Part shown: one piece after another, positions 25,339 to 48,717 of the stretch
Position numbering within the stretch: the stretch's first letter is position 1
Layout: each line of letters starts with the position of its first letter
Origin: Gordius sp. MW1
Taxonomy: Eukaryota > Nematomorpha > Gordioida > Gordea > Gordiidae
NCBI GenBank assembly: GCA_964036665.1
Contig: OZ038528.1
Span: forward strand, 8,376,501-8,440,500
Length of the DNA stretch: 64,000 bases
Direction: 5' to 3'
Translations under genes and position numbers: made by a program
Notes under the pieces: generated by a model
The model's input: only the letters and a program-made list of their open reading frames with translations
Database searches by the model: none
What the model was told of the DNA's origin: nothing

Positions 25339-27203
25339 GAAAATGGCTACGTTTAAATTGGTGCAAAATGAGCAGAGGGTGTAAGTAAGTTGATGAGTGG
25401 GAGAGAGTTATATATTATGAGATCAAAATGGATAAGTGAATATGAGTGTGTTGTCTTCAGCCTTTATATATCGTGTTTCTCCACACCAACACAACACACC
25501 ACAACTTCACAACAACATTATTGATAACTTCCCCATTGACGTATAACGCGCACCAGTAAATGATTTGACGTGTAACGCGCACCAGTACATGACTTGACGT
25601 GATTGACGTGTAACGCGCACCAGTAACTGAATAGATAGACGTACGGCGATTACCACACCATCCCCTTTAAGAAAGACCCAGGACGGGAGCGGGGAGTCAA
25701 AAAAATGTAGCGGGCCGTAAGGTACGGGAACGGCCTCCCCGATAGACGTCATTGGGTTCGCACTTGCTATCCATTATTGCCGTCTGGCTGACTCCCTCGC
25801 TTTGATTCTCGAACCGCCTGATCATATTCTAACAGCGTTACCGTCGCCATCGGCGCCAGTACTGCGTCCGTATTCACGACATCGGGTGGGTCGAGTCAAC
25901 CACCGTTCGGTTCCACGATACACACGAGCCCAAACTAAATTACCAACTTCGTACCGACTGGAAGCTGTGGTGAAATCCCACGTGGGCTCAAAGGCCTACG
26001 AGGTTGAGTTTACGGGCTCTAATAGCCGCACGGTTAGACACGAGGAGCAATTACGGTTGCGATGTTAATGGGTTATCTTTGATATGCGATAATATGTATA
26101 GTTATTATTGTGCATTAGATGGACATTATCTCATCATGGTGCCGGTTCAGGGTGGAAGTGGAAGTGATGGATCCGCTTTACGCCCCGACGGACCTTTACG
26201 TATCGTTCGTGGTGGGCCGAGACGGTATCCCTCATATGGTGAGCTTCCACGAACGAAGATATTCCCAGGGCGGTGCCCCGCAGCCCGGGAATAGAGCACG
26301 AGGTGGTAGAATCAGTCGAGGAGGACGCGCTGGGGGCAGCGGTACCTTGACTGCTGGGGTTCAGAGGAATTGCAGAGAAGTCCTTCCGCCGGTTCGCCCG
26401 GTCCGAGGGGGCACAATGATTGCCCCGACGGCGGCGCGCGGAGGGCGACGCAGGGCTGCCCGAAGGTGGTGTAGTTTGTGCCTACGCCGGCATCGAAGGG
26501 GCGCGTGTGAAGGTACAACGGTTACACCGCCCTAGTGTCTCGTTGATAGAGTCTGTAAACGCCGGCGTGGGGGAGGCTGCTGTCAGTGTAGCGATGCACC
26601 TCGACCCACCCGATGTCGTGAATACGGACGCGGTACTGGCGCCGATGGCGACGGTAACGCTGTTAGAATATGATCAGGCGGTTCGAGAATCAAAGCGAGG
26701 GAGTCAGCCAGACGGCAATAATGGGTAGCAAGTGCGAACCCAATGACGTCTATCGGGGAGGCCGTTCCCGTGCCTTACGGCCCGCTACATTTTTTTGACT
26801 CCCCGCTCCCGTCCTCTTTGGGGTCTTTCTTAAAGGGGATGGTGTGGTAATCGCCGTACGTCTATCTATTCAGTTACTGATGCGCGTTACACGTCAATCA
26901 CGTCAAGTCATGTACTGGTGCGCGTTACACGTCAAGTCATGTACTGGTGCGCGTTACAAGTCAATCACGTCAAATCATTTACTGGTGCGCGTTATACGTC
27001 AATGGGGAAGTTATCAATATTGTTGTTGTGAAGTTGTGGTGTGTTGTGTTGGTGTGGAGAAACACGATATATAAAGGCTAAAGACAACACACTCATATTC
27101 ACTTATCCATTTTGATCTCATAATATATAACTCTCTCCCACTCGTCAACTTACTTACACCCTCTCCTCATTTTGCACCAATTTAAACGTAGCCATTTTCG
27201 CAT
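25335..27203. repeat. Giant inverted repeat, arms about 560-600 bp, spacer about 700 bp
   Basis: 25335-25895 is the inverse of 26600-27203. The left arm starts ATGCGAAAATGGC, overlapping the left LTR end by ATGC, runs back through part of an LTR to TTACCACA (25657), then through the polypurine-adjacent DNA to GGGTGGGTCGAG (25895). The right arm starts CTCGACCCACCC (26600). The length difference comes from tandem-repeat units and small indels. Confidence 0.85.
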
Positions 27204-27333
27204 TTAATACTTCCATAACTTTTGTCATTTAATTGTAAATTAATTCGTGTAAACTATATCTTGTTCTATTATCCTTGGAAATTATGTAAGCATTGATTGC
27301 TTAACAATTTAAATAAAATATTTATATAATGCA
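26843..27333 (+). repeat. Right LTR of the LTR fossil
   Basis: It is co-linear with the left LTR, with a slightly different tandem-repeat content. The decayed hAT reading frame resumes directly after it. Confidence 0.85.
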
Positions 27334-29268
27334 TAATGATCTACTACAGACGCATGATTGGTTAATGTTTCCAATGCATTGGTAGGCAATTTCTCTAACT
27401 CGCAGTCTCTGAACGACTGATACCACAATTTAATATCCGATTTGAATTGTTCTTGACAACCGTCAAGATCTTTTTCATAAAAATATACCAATTTTAGAAA
27501 GTTATTTAATATCTCTGTTGAGAGCATGACAGGGGACTTAATTAGAAGGGAATCAAATCCCAAGAGTATTTGTTTGTTTTTTAGAAACCTTCCATCAAGT
27601 TCCACCAAAACCGAATCTAAAAAGGAGTTATACAACGAAACTCTGTAGTAAGTTTCTGGACAAGATGTTTCAATGTTTGAACGAAGAGTTTGTCGTGAGG
27701 CTCTCCTAGGGATAGAAATTTGGAAATCATACATATCTCCTACTGACAAAACATCGTTGTAGATTGTTCTAACATCTTGGGAATTTACCCGCAAATGTTT
27801 AATCTCTATAACGCATTTTCGGCTGCATTTATAGCTTGAGAAAGGTCTATGTTAATCGTTTGCAAATAATTGCTTAGGTTAACACTGTAGGAGAAAACTT
27901 GCTTTAGCATGTACAAAGACAGCCAAAAGTGGCATGTCCATAATGATGAAAGCAAAATTGCTGCATTTTCATCGTCCCATTCACAAATCTGCTCTAAGTT
28001 AGAAAATGTTGCTTCTTTCGCCTCAAAGAATCTCTGAAGCGAATTGTGCTTTTTGTGTCCATCTAGTTTCACACAGTGATATCAATGTTGCGAATTTAGG
28101 GTTATCCGACAACGACAATACCTTAGAAGTAAAAAGATTCAATCTCTTGGGGGTCGATATAAAATCAGTCACCTTTTTGACAACACCTTTTAAATAAATA
28201 TAACATAATAAATTTAAAAAAATGAATCTTACCCCTACAATTCCTAATGTTAGGAATTTTACAAGAATCTTTAATGGCCAGATTTAAATTGTGGGATGCA
28301 CAGTGAATGTAAATGGCCTTTGGATATAGGCTTTTTATAACTTTGCAAGCCATTTTTAGAGCCAATCATGGCTGGGGCTCCATCATACTCTTGTCGTCGA
28401 AGCGTTGTCATGTCAATTTCTAATGTCTTTAAAGTTTGCATCACGGTGTCAAACATATCTTTTCTAGACATATCATCTATCTTGATATACTGCAGAAAGA
28501 CTTCTTTTATCATTACTGGTTCCGAATTTATATTCACATAACGAACCACCAGTGCCATTTGTTCCACTGTGGAAACATCAGTGGTCTCGTCCAACAGAAG
28601 GGAAAAGAAAGGAGATTTATTTATTTCTGCGACAATATCATTTTGAATTTGTAGCTTTATTTGCACAGAGGGAGATAAGTAATTAGCATTTTTCGGGCAT
28701 CCAATCAAACTGTTTTTAACCTTTTTATTGAAATGTGACAATAGAACCAAGATTTCTATAAAATTTTCTTCATTATTGTCATTCATTCGAGGCTTTTTAA
28801 GAGGTAGAAGACCATAATTACAATGACATATCGAAATTAACTTACATTAAAAAAAATATTCCTCAATGCGATTCCTTACCTGCCACAGAATATTATAGCT
28901 TCAATTATAGGGTATAAAAATTCCCTTAATTTATTGTGGAGGATTTTTAGTTCATTAGAGATAACTACTTCAACTGATTGCTTCTTGTTGAAGTAAATGT
29001 TTCAAGTGAATTTATGACATCAACTGCATGCAAATGGTATTTTCTTTGGGAATGATGATTGAATACTTCGATTGCATGTTTGTACCTAGTAAAAGCATTA
29101 ACAATAAAATATTTTATCATAGGACTTTACTTGTTAAAAGCACTAATAGTTAAATTATTTAAATTTTGGGACCTCTCCAGTAGTTTTTCCTGCAAGCACA
29201 CAGTATTTACAAAAAGCACCTCTGGGCGTTTTGGAGTAAGCTAACCATGGCCACTGTTTAAACCACTG

Positions 29269-30602
29269 ATATTAAAATTTTAGATTAAGTGTTCCACCTT
29301 TATGAAACTCATAATTTTCATTGCTTGCCAGATTTATTTAAAATTTGTCCATATCAATTAAATTTGATTAAACATTTGATGTGTCTTATCATTACTTTCT
29401 TTTATTTTAGAATCAACACTATCAGTTTCTAGAAGCAAATTTAAATTTATAGAAAGCATATCATAATAACCAATAAATTGCATGTCATTAAAAAAAATAC
29501 AGAGCATTTTGTCTAACTAGCAAAACAATTACTTACCAATTGTTAGTGTTTGTTGATCTTGATCATCCTCTTCTTCTGGTTCTCATACACAAATATCTAA
29601 ATGTAAATTTTTAACACCAATATGCATTATCATCATAAATGTTGGATATTTGATGAATTTTATCTTTATATTTTTCTATATTAGAATTAACAGTATTGGG
29701 TTCTAGAAATAAATCTAAATTTATGTAGAAAGCATATCATAAAATAAAAATATAAAGGATTTTTATAACTAACAATTACTATTGTTAGTGTTTGTTCCTC
29801 CTCTACTTCTAGTTCTCTTACAGAATTAGCACTATTTGTATCTTTCTACTCAGAAATGTAACTCTTTTTAGGGAAGTAATTATAAATGGAATATCGCTTC
29901 ATATTAAGATGCAGAACTTAATTTTACAAATAAGATCTGTTTTGGAAGCTTTTAATCAAAAATTCAAATTCCGAAATTCAAATTATTTTAACTTGTTGAC
30001 TTAATTTTTTAACATAAATGAATATAAACGCAACACTTGACACTAGCTAAATTAATTATAATTATGATTTTCAATAATTTTGTGATGTGTTAAAAAAAAT
30101 ATCCAGGGGGAGGGGTTCAAACCCAAACCCCCCCCCCCCCCCCCCCCCCCCCCCCTACCCCTCCCCTTCCTACTACGACAATGATAATAACATATTATTT
30201 TAAAGAATATGGTAATCAACTTTAGAAAAATGTGTATTATTAGCGATGTAAAAATCAGTTATCTTAAAACATATAAGAGAATCCTGTTTACAACGGCGCT
30301 GCAAAGTTTCTATGAAGACCGCTCATCTTAAATGTTCTTATTATGAGCCCTTGTTGCTTGTAACATGCAGGGCTTTTATTTATAAATAACATTATTTCAA
30401 TTTAAATAAAAAAATCAAGTTGCATTTTGTTAGGATGCAACATTTAAGAGACACCCACCAAGCTATCAGAGTATCATATTTTTCTACTAGGCTCGATTGA
30501 TGCTAAATATTTATATATTTGTTATGAATTTTCTGACTAAATACTATGGTACCTATACTGATAAGTATATAAACATACACTATATATTTTAACAGCTGAC
30601 TC
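29269..30602. other. Gene-free stretch upstream of PKD, with a diverged local duplication
   Basis: About 29400-29590 and 29680-29825 resemble each other (TTCTAGAAGCAAATTTAAAT against TTCTAGAAATAAATCTAAAT, and TTGTTAGTGTTTGTT in both). On the minus strand both contain an acidic stretch ending QTLTI; one copy is followed by GTAAGT. They may be doubled 5' exons of the hAT gene. A C-run of about 32 bases sits near 30130-30160, next to a GGGGGAGGGG word. The last few hundred bases may hold the PKD promoter. Confidence 0.4.
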
Positions 30603-41869
<11,267 letters not shown>

Positions 41870-42100
41870 ATTTCTTCCACTAACACCACCCGTGATATTT
41901 ATTATAATATGTTGCTCAATTTTTGTTACAAATGGCAATTATTTTATAAATAATATAACTTTATTATAAATTATTGTAAGTTAACAAAAAAGTTGATACA
42001 TTTTATCGTTTATAAAAGCTAAACGGTTACAAAACAAAAAGCTGAAACAAATTGATCCTTTTTTGTAGATATGAGATTATTGATGGTGTTTTATGTCCCC

Positions 42101-45100
42101 TTATTCAATATGACTTTTGTTCCATAGATTAATTGGAAGGTAAGATCTTTGCAATTTGTATTTTATCGAAAATAAATCGCCAACTTCATCGATTTCTTTC
42201 AAGCACTAAATATATATACATAAGGGATAGCTCATTATGGCTCACCTTATCCAGCATTTCCCTAGTATGACCAGCAGATAGGCAAAATCTCACCCGAGCG
42301 CCAATAATATTTGTGGCAGGAAATCCTACTGTCACACAAGCTATACCTCGTTTAAGCATTTCGCGATAAAACGACCTAAAATATAATTTGTGATTAAAAA
42401 GGGAAAAAGTTGTATGAACTTACGCTATTTTTGTTGGGAAATAAAGGTACACAGGAATAACGGGTGAATCCTTATCGCCTATCACGTGAAATCCCATTTT
42501 AATCAAACTGGCCCTTAGATATTGAGAATTGAGCTTCAAGTTATTAATACGTCGTATCCCTATTAATCGATTAAAGAATAGTGTTTTAAAAAACCCTCTT
42601 GACTTCCATCCAGTCCCATTATAGTTTCCATACTCGTTATTATTTGCTGTGCTACGGGCCCTGATATCCCCGAGCCATAGTTGGCACTATGGGAATGTGT
42701 TCGAATATGAGCTATGATATTCTAATAATAAAAACAAAATGATCAGGTCTTTTTTGACATTTAAATAAATTAGATCCACTATGACTTTTAGAGGGTAGGA
42801 ATAGAGGGAAGACACGATTGAATATTACCAGTTATATGACGTTTATTAAAAAATTCTTATAAATATTTTATATAGAAAGTCAATTTCAATAAAATTTGGT
42901 AAGAATGTAGACTTAATATTATTAAATTATTAACCCTATAATCATAAAATCTTATTATAGTGACAGGTAAAACCTGCCTCCACTGAAATTTTTTGTCGTC
43001 TTAACAATAAAGGCCAATTGCCAAAATGCTTTAACCGTCATAAACCGTTAAAAATTTTAAGCAAATATTTTTACCACCTATAATGCAATTTGAATGAAGG
43101 GAGTTAGGAGATTATTGAAAAATGCCGAAAATAATTTTTGTCTGTACACATTGCAACCACCATTTGGAATCGAATAAACTCTCTTGCATCCATTTTTCTT
43201 GATAGGTGAAATTTCAATTAGAGTCATTTGAAGGCTTCTGTTGATGTATCACTTTAATATAAAAATTTTGCTTCAGCTAGTGGATTTCCTTATTAAATGG
43301 CCTTCGAAGATAGGGGTTACCTGAACTTTTATAAGTTTGAAACATGGGGTGCATATATTATAACTTAGATTTAAGTTCATCCGTGAACTTTGTACGAATG
43401 TCTTAACCTATACCATGGATTCTAAAAGGATTGCAACACTTAGTATCAACTGTATAATCTGGGATTAAAAGGTAAGATTAATAAAAATTGAGATCTGCAG
43501 AAAATAAGTCATAGTTAGATTTTAGCAAAAATTCAATTATAAAAATTTAATGTCAATCTAACTTTGCGTAAAAAGTCATCAAATTCCCATGAGCTAAAAG
43601 AGAATATATTTGTGTTGACAATTGTGCAAACTTTTATAAACTCTCTTTAATAATCCTTTTTGTTTAATTAATATTTTATAGCTGTTTTACAAATGAAATT
43701 AAAAAAACAATTTTGTAGCGCCTATTTGTGATAGGTAGGAACGTTATTATCTATTTCCATTTCTTTAGAGGGGGGGGGGGTCGGAGTGGTAGCGCTAACT
43801 CATAGCAAAATTACTGTTAATATAGATATTTATAATATAAGATTGCTAACTAGCAATGAGGATTTTTTGTGAGGCCTTTTTGTCGCCAAGAGTAATAAAT
43901 TAATTTGCCATTTTAAATGATCGTCCAACTCTTTCTTCATAAGTGGTAAAAAACGTTTGCTTAAAATTTCATTCGGCCTTTATTACTAATCGACAAAAAA
44001 TTAATGACTAGAGGGTGAATTTGAAAATTATCAAATTTAACGTCATAAACCAAAGTCAAAAGACCGATTTTGACCTTTGAGTGGAATCTAATAATATAAT
44101 AATTTCTACATTCTCACCAAATTTCATAAAAATCTGAGAACTTGGCATAAACTTGGCGATTTAACATGGAAAGTGTTACACCACAAAACTAAAATAGATA
44201 CATTTGTCAACCTATAAAGCAACAATTTACTTTTTGCCCATGTTAACAACGCTATAGTTGTAAACAATGGGGACACTTTTGGGCTTCCAATTTAAATAAG
44301 AGAAATTTATGTTATCTATACCTCAAGCAGTGGCTTAAATTAAAGTTTTTTTTAAATACATACCCTAGATCCTGCGATATAACCACCAGCAGCGGCAAAA
44401 CTTTTTGTAAAAGTTCCCATCATTATATCAACGTCCCGGGGATCAATATTGTAATAATCAGTAACGCCTCTGCCATTGGGTCCAATTGCTCCTATACTAT
44501 GCGCTTCGTCTAAATATAAGTAAGCTTGGTATTTTTTCTTCAACCGCATTACTTCGGGTAGGTTTACGATTGTACCTTCCATGCTAAACGCCATATAAGA
44601 ATATGTAAAGATGCGAAATTTAAAAATCATGATACATAAGCCTCTTATAAAGTTGATTGTGCCCCCTTTGTATTATTCTGAAAAGTTGCAAATTAACTTG
44701 ATAATGGTCCAGTCATAATATGGTTGGTGTTTAAATAATTGCTCATAACTTATTTTATTATTAGCTTTAGTTAGGAGGATTCAAATAAATAAAAAAGTTT
44801 ATCAACTAAACAACTTATTCGGTTAATACAAATTGTCTCAACCTCTCGAAAAATTCAAATTTCTAAAATTAAATAAGGCTTTGCAATTAAAAATAGCAAG
44901 TGTTAAAGAAGTTAAAATTGATTCCATTCAAATCTTTTTTATAAAGGTGATTCGACTAGGCGAAATAATTTCTCTCCTTAAAGTCTGATAGCTTTGATGT
45001 AAAAGTAGATATGGTTAAAATAAGCCTGATGAAATAGTTTAAAACTCTAGTAATAGTATAAAGCAGCGTTGATCATCAATGAGGTGTGAAATAAAATTCA

Positions 45101-45379
45101 AAGGAATAAATTTTTCTGCACTAATATCGCAAAATTTAATAACATTTTCATTTGTAACGCTTATTTATAAAATTAAATTAATAACTTTGCTATATAAAAT
45201 AATAATAATAATAGCGAGTAATAAGAATTTGCGCCAGCTTCTTTAAAAACGTTTAAAATGATATTGTACATACCTATAAACACCTTCTACAACGATCATG
45301 ATCTTTTTCCAAGGCCTATGTGTTCTTGGTTGCCCGATAACGATATATTCTTTTAATTTCATTTCTAAATCCTTCATAT
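42101..45379 (-). pseudogene. SPTLC2: SPTLC2-type serine palmitoyltransferase, C-terminal exons only (unit 1 copy)
   Basis: SPT condenses serine with palmitoyl-CoA in the ER, the first step of sphingolipid synthesis. Minus-strand exons in reading order are 45379-45274, 44583-44364, 42721-42595, 42559-42424, 42375-42246 and 42205-42101. They give about 274 aa; the human protein is about 562. They match the C-terminal half from [18 protein letters not shown] through [32 protein letters not shown] and [10 protein letters not shown] to [20 protein letters not shown] and EIDEVGDL. The PLP-binding lysine in TFTKSF is present, so this is the catalytic subunit type, not SPTLC1. The frame is intact, but no 5' exons occur between 45380 and the unit 2 PKD exons, so this copy appears headless. 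It faces PKD tail to tail, 231 bp away. Confidence 0.85.
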
Positions 45380-46167
45380 CTATTAAAAAAATTAAATTAA
45401 ACTGATATACTAATATCTCTAATCTTAAATCAAGTAAATCTTAATTCATTGTAATTTCCACTTTTGAATATGCTTCAATTCCCCAGGGAAAACATTAATT
45501 TCTATAACAGTAGGATATCAAAATATTATAATAACATAATTGTTTTAGGTTCACAATTAGAGTCCTTGGTGGCTGAGAGTCTAAAAGTTAATTGGAGTTC
45601 GGGCGATTTAATATTTTACGAATCTAATTAGGTTAGGTTAAATTGAGATTGATTTTAAACCTTAAAATCTATGCTAAGCCAAACATTTTTTGTGAATATT
45701 TTTTAAAATAACATGAATTATAGTTTTTTTACACGTTATGTAAATATGTCAGACAAATGGGGATTAAGAGAATTCCAAAATGGTCAGCTCGAAACGGGAA
45801 TGACTTTTTTGATTGTAAAAATATTTAATTCTATTGAACACAAGGCACAACTTAATCATTTTAATCCTATAAATTCAGGGGTTTGTCACGAACCCGTGAA
45901 CCCAAACCGGGTAAAACCCGATGTTTTACAGAACCCGAACCCATTTTTAAAAATACCCTCAAAACCCGAACCCGATAAATACAAAAAAGGGTTCGGGTTT
46001 TTAATTCAAAAATATATTGTGAATTGAATATCTCAGTTTTCTCTATCATGACAATGTAACGAAACGAAGAAAACCATACGATTTTAATTTCAATATTTTT
46101 ATGTTTCCGGCATTTTTAATTCATTAATCAATACTAATTATCTCAAGAATTATTTGTAGGTATTATA

Positions 46168-48717
46168 GGGGAGACCGGGGCTACTTTAGCCATAAAAAAT
46201 TAAATCGTGTTTGAAAAAACTAAAAATTATTTTTTCAAATTTTTTGTTGGAATCTATTTTTAATGACTATTTTTACTATAGGAAAAAATTTGGAGGGAAA
46301 CAATAGTTTTTTCACAAATTAAGTTCAAAAAAATGAAAATCCTAAATTTTTTAAAAGTGCCCGGGGTTAGTCATAGCCTTATTCAGGGGATAAAATATCC
46401 CTATATATTAAACAACTTTAACAATGTCCAACATATTTTAACAACTCGAATTAATAAAAATTATATTTTATTGTGAAAAGTAAACAGATTACAAACATGA
46501 TATAGTTATTTTTTACAAATAAAAAATGGATCAAAATGACAACATGAGCCATGTGCCCATAACAAACACACTCTACATTGAAACCAATCCTCATTTTTAT
46601 GATGAGTTTGGTATGATTTATTAAATATCAAACAACATTCTTTTTTTTGGCTGTAGTATGACTTTTAGGGTTGTCATCAAGCTTTTTTCCTACTTGTCTT
46701 ATTTTCCTTATATATGGACTAGACGTTAAAATGGTAGACTTTAATTGTCATTGAGATGGTTTTTATGTAATTCTAGCATAAGGAATTATAGTTTCAGGAT
46801 TAAAATTTATATCTGTAGATGGACCAGAGATCATGCTTATATTTGTAATGGACAAATTGGTGTCAGCTGTTTCTATTACAGGAGCTGTTTCTGTAAAAGG
46901 TGTTGGGGGAAAAAGAGGGTTTGATGTTTCATTGTGAAAAATAAGTGGGTTTAATGGCCATATTCCTGTATTAAGGAACCCTTTTTGAATGTTTAGATTT
47001 GTTGCAGCCCTGGGTAGTATTTCTTTTACCATCCCTGGAATATCATATATTGAAAAAGTTCTACCGGGATGACTTTTCATCCAGGCATCAAGAGATGAAT
47101 TATAATACTTTTTAGAGGACCAAACACGGCCACATCCAAAGGTTGCAACTTGTGCGTACAGTGGGGTGGTAAAGTTAAAAGTTCTACACCATTTTCTTCA
47201 CAAAAATTGATAATATCCAGAGAACAGTGGGAAGTATGATTATCTAGTATTAAAAGCACTTTTTTTGCTTTAGTCGGTTTACGATAGCTTATGAAGTGAT
47301 TCAAAAACGTTAGAAAATCTTCTTTGGTCATCCAGCCTGATCCATTTGAGATGCCTACACAACCTGGTGGGCCATCTCTGAGGTAATGAGGATAGAATTT
47401 TTTCCTCGGATAAATAAACATAGGAGGAATTATGTAGCCCAATGCATTTGCTGCTATGGCAACTGTCATCATTGATCCCCTTTCTCCAGATGTTATAGCT
47501 CCTACTTGTTTTTCTCCCTTTTTGGCAATTACTTTATCAGGTTTTTGAACTGTACTTAAACCTAAAAACACGTATAAAATTTATAAATCTTTAAAAAATA
47601 CCTGTTTCATCCATATTAAATATGTCACCAGGTAGAAATTTACATGAGGCCAATAAGCTTTTATAATTATCAAAGAATGAGCTAACATTTTCCTGGTTAA
47701 AACTTGTAGCCCTGGCAAGACTAGTTGCCTCAGGAGTTCTTAAGGACAATTCAGGATTTCTTTTGATAAATGCACAAAACCAATTCGCACCAGCTGCTTT
47801 GTTAAGTTCCTATGTTTTAGGAACTTTTAAGTTATATTGGAAGCCATTTCATAGACTAAGCTTCTGACCTAAAAGCATCAGTAAATAATATGCACCATGT
47901 TTTAAGTACATTATGACAAAATAAATAACTATTAGAACAGTATTTTAAGTATAAGCCTCATATTTGTTAATGAATTAAGCCATATGACAATGATATGGAT
48001 ACCTTTTTAGGAGTTAACCTAGAAAATAATTTTGATCCTTTAATTAAGTAGTTTGTTAAAATGGATTCCTGCTCTTGATTGAAAACTAGTCTTGTTTTGT
48101 ATTTAGCCAAAAAATCTTGGTTTTGCTTGAACTTTGCATAAAACTTCTTTATAATTGCATAACAATAGGGTGTCTTTAATGCAATTACAGTCAAAGGCAG
48201 TTTATTCTCCATCCTTTTTAGTATTTCAAGCTTTGTTTCAGTTACTTTTTTCAAATCTGTTTTTCTTTTGTAATTTATTACCATTTCGGAATAAAATGAA
48301 TGAATGAATGCAATAGAGCGCAATGGCTAAAACTAACCCCTCACCGACTAGCCCCGCCCCCTATTTATATAAACAATCAATAATTTAAGATATTATATTG
48401 CATATAAAAATTTATTCATTATACGGTTTTTATATAAAAAATCTCCCTTTATAAGATAAAAGTTAAATCAATCCAAAATATTCAGCCAAAAAATCTTTAT
48501 ATGCAAAATAAAAATTTTGTAAAGGCTACTAATAGCCCCGAAAAATCGTTTTTTATCAATAAAAATTTTAAATTTTATTTTTTCTAAACAAAAAATTTTT
48601 TACTTATGCCTTACGGAAAAATACACATAAGGTTTAAATTTTGATTTAATATCATTATTAAAAAATAATTAGAAAGATAATATTAACCCCGAGCTACGAC
48701 TAACCCCCGGTCTCCCC
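46168..48717 (-). mobile_element. Pogo/Tigger-type DNA transposon, 2550 bp (unit 1)
   Basis: The terminal inverted repeats are GGGGAGACCGGGG at both ends, with flanking TA (46166-46167 and 48718-48719), as known for Tc1/mariner-pogo elements. It carries one DDE_1 transposase gene on the minus strand and is inserted in a hAT-like element. Confidence 0.92.
46763..48284 (-). pseudogene. Pogo-type transposase with intron, inactivated (unit 1)
   Basis: The start MVINYKRKT at 48284 is chosen because the copy at 63069 begins at the same place. An N-terminal helix-turn-helix/CENPB-like region (48284-47990) is followed by [20 protein letters not shown] (about 47750). The DDE_1 domain shows NMDETG, LLILDNHTSH and LQPLDVAVFG, giving the three catalytic Asp residues. 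A 40-nt GT-AG intron (about 47567-47606) splits the domain after NMDET. The C-terminal tail (47080-46763) reads HPGRTFSIYDIPGMVKEILP and onward. Frame disruptions near 47830 and 47090 and a stop near 47815 show that this copy is dead. Its strand and position match unit 2 exactly. Confidence 0.88.

Larger units (their letters stand above)
24840..27333 (+). mobile_element. Small LTR-element fossil with a giant internal inverted repeat
   Basis: Two direct LTRs of about 490-500 bp (24840-25338 and 26843-27333) start TGTGGTAATCGCC; the right one ends ATAATGCA. A polypurine tract (AAAGGGGATGG) precedes the right LTR, so the element reads on the plus strand. Only about 1.5 kb lies between the LTRs. 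It includes an integrase-C-terminus-like stretch (about 25950-26065) and a Gly/Arg-rich, gag-like stretch with a Cys/His cluster (about 26120-26535). It is broken and heavily reduced. Between the LTRs, 25335-25895 is an inverted copy of 26600-27203. The interior is clearly more GC-rich than the surrounding genome. The LTRs look similar to each other, so it is younger than the Gypsy fossil at 521. It splits the hAT gene. No target-site duplication is clear. Confidence 0.8.
24696..29268 (-). mobile_element. Decayed hAT transposase gene (TTF zinc finger, DUF4371, dimerisation domain), split by an LTR fossil
   Basis: In minus-strand order there is a TTF-type zinc-finger block (29268-29165: WPWLAYSKTPRGAFCKYCV), then YKHAIEVFNHHSQRKYHLHA (about 29085), then VISNELKILHNKLREFLYP (about 28950). 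DUF4371/RNase-H-like blocks follow, including LLLDETTDVSTVEQMALVVR (about 28600). YIHCASHNLNLAIKDS lies near 28290, with further blocks at 28072-27334. The final hAT dimerisation piece TLYHILATLPVTTCSNER lies at 24838-24696, beyond the LTR fossil. Several frame breaks and probable short introns interrupt it. The family resembles ZMYM1/THAP12-like hAT proteins. I did not find the terminal inverted repeats. Confidence 0.85.

Noticed and set aside
25802-26728. GC-rich overlapping open frames as a horizontally acquired host gene
   Set aside because: They sit between two LTRs and include integrase-tail-like and gag-like features, so they belong to the LTR fossil.
30125-30165. Long C-run (and other G/C runs near 5710, 6880, 8690, 8780, 18580, 22670 and 43770) as functional G-quadruplex sites
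   Set aside because: Most lie inside MITE-like sequence and vary in length between duplicate copies. They look like unstable homopolymers or sequencing uncertainty, and nothing ties them to a gene.
45713-46027. Open frame of 104 codons overlapping the end of the CAGGGGTTT element as a gene
   Set aside because: Half of it translates the GAACCC repeat array, and the rest has no similarity that I recognise. The duplicate at 58574 is just a copy.
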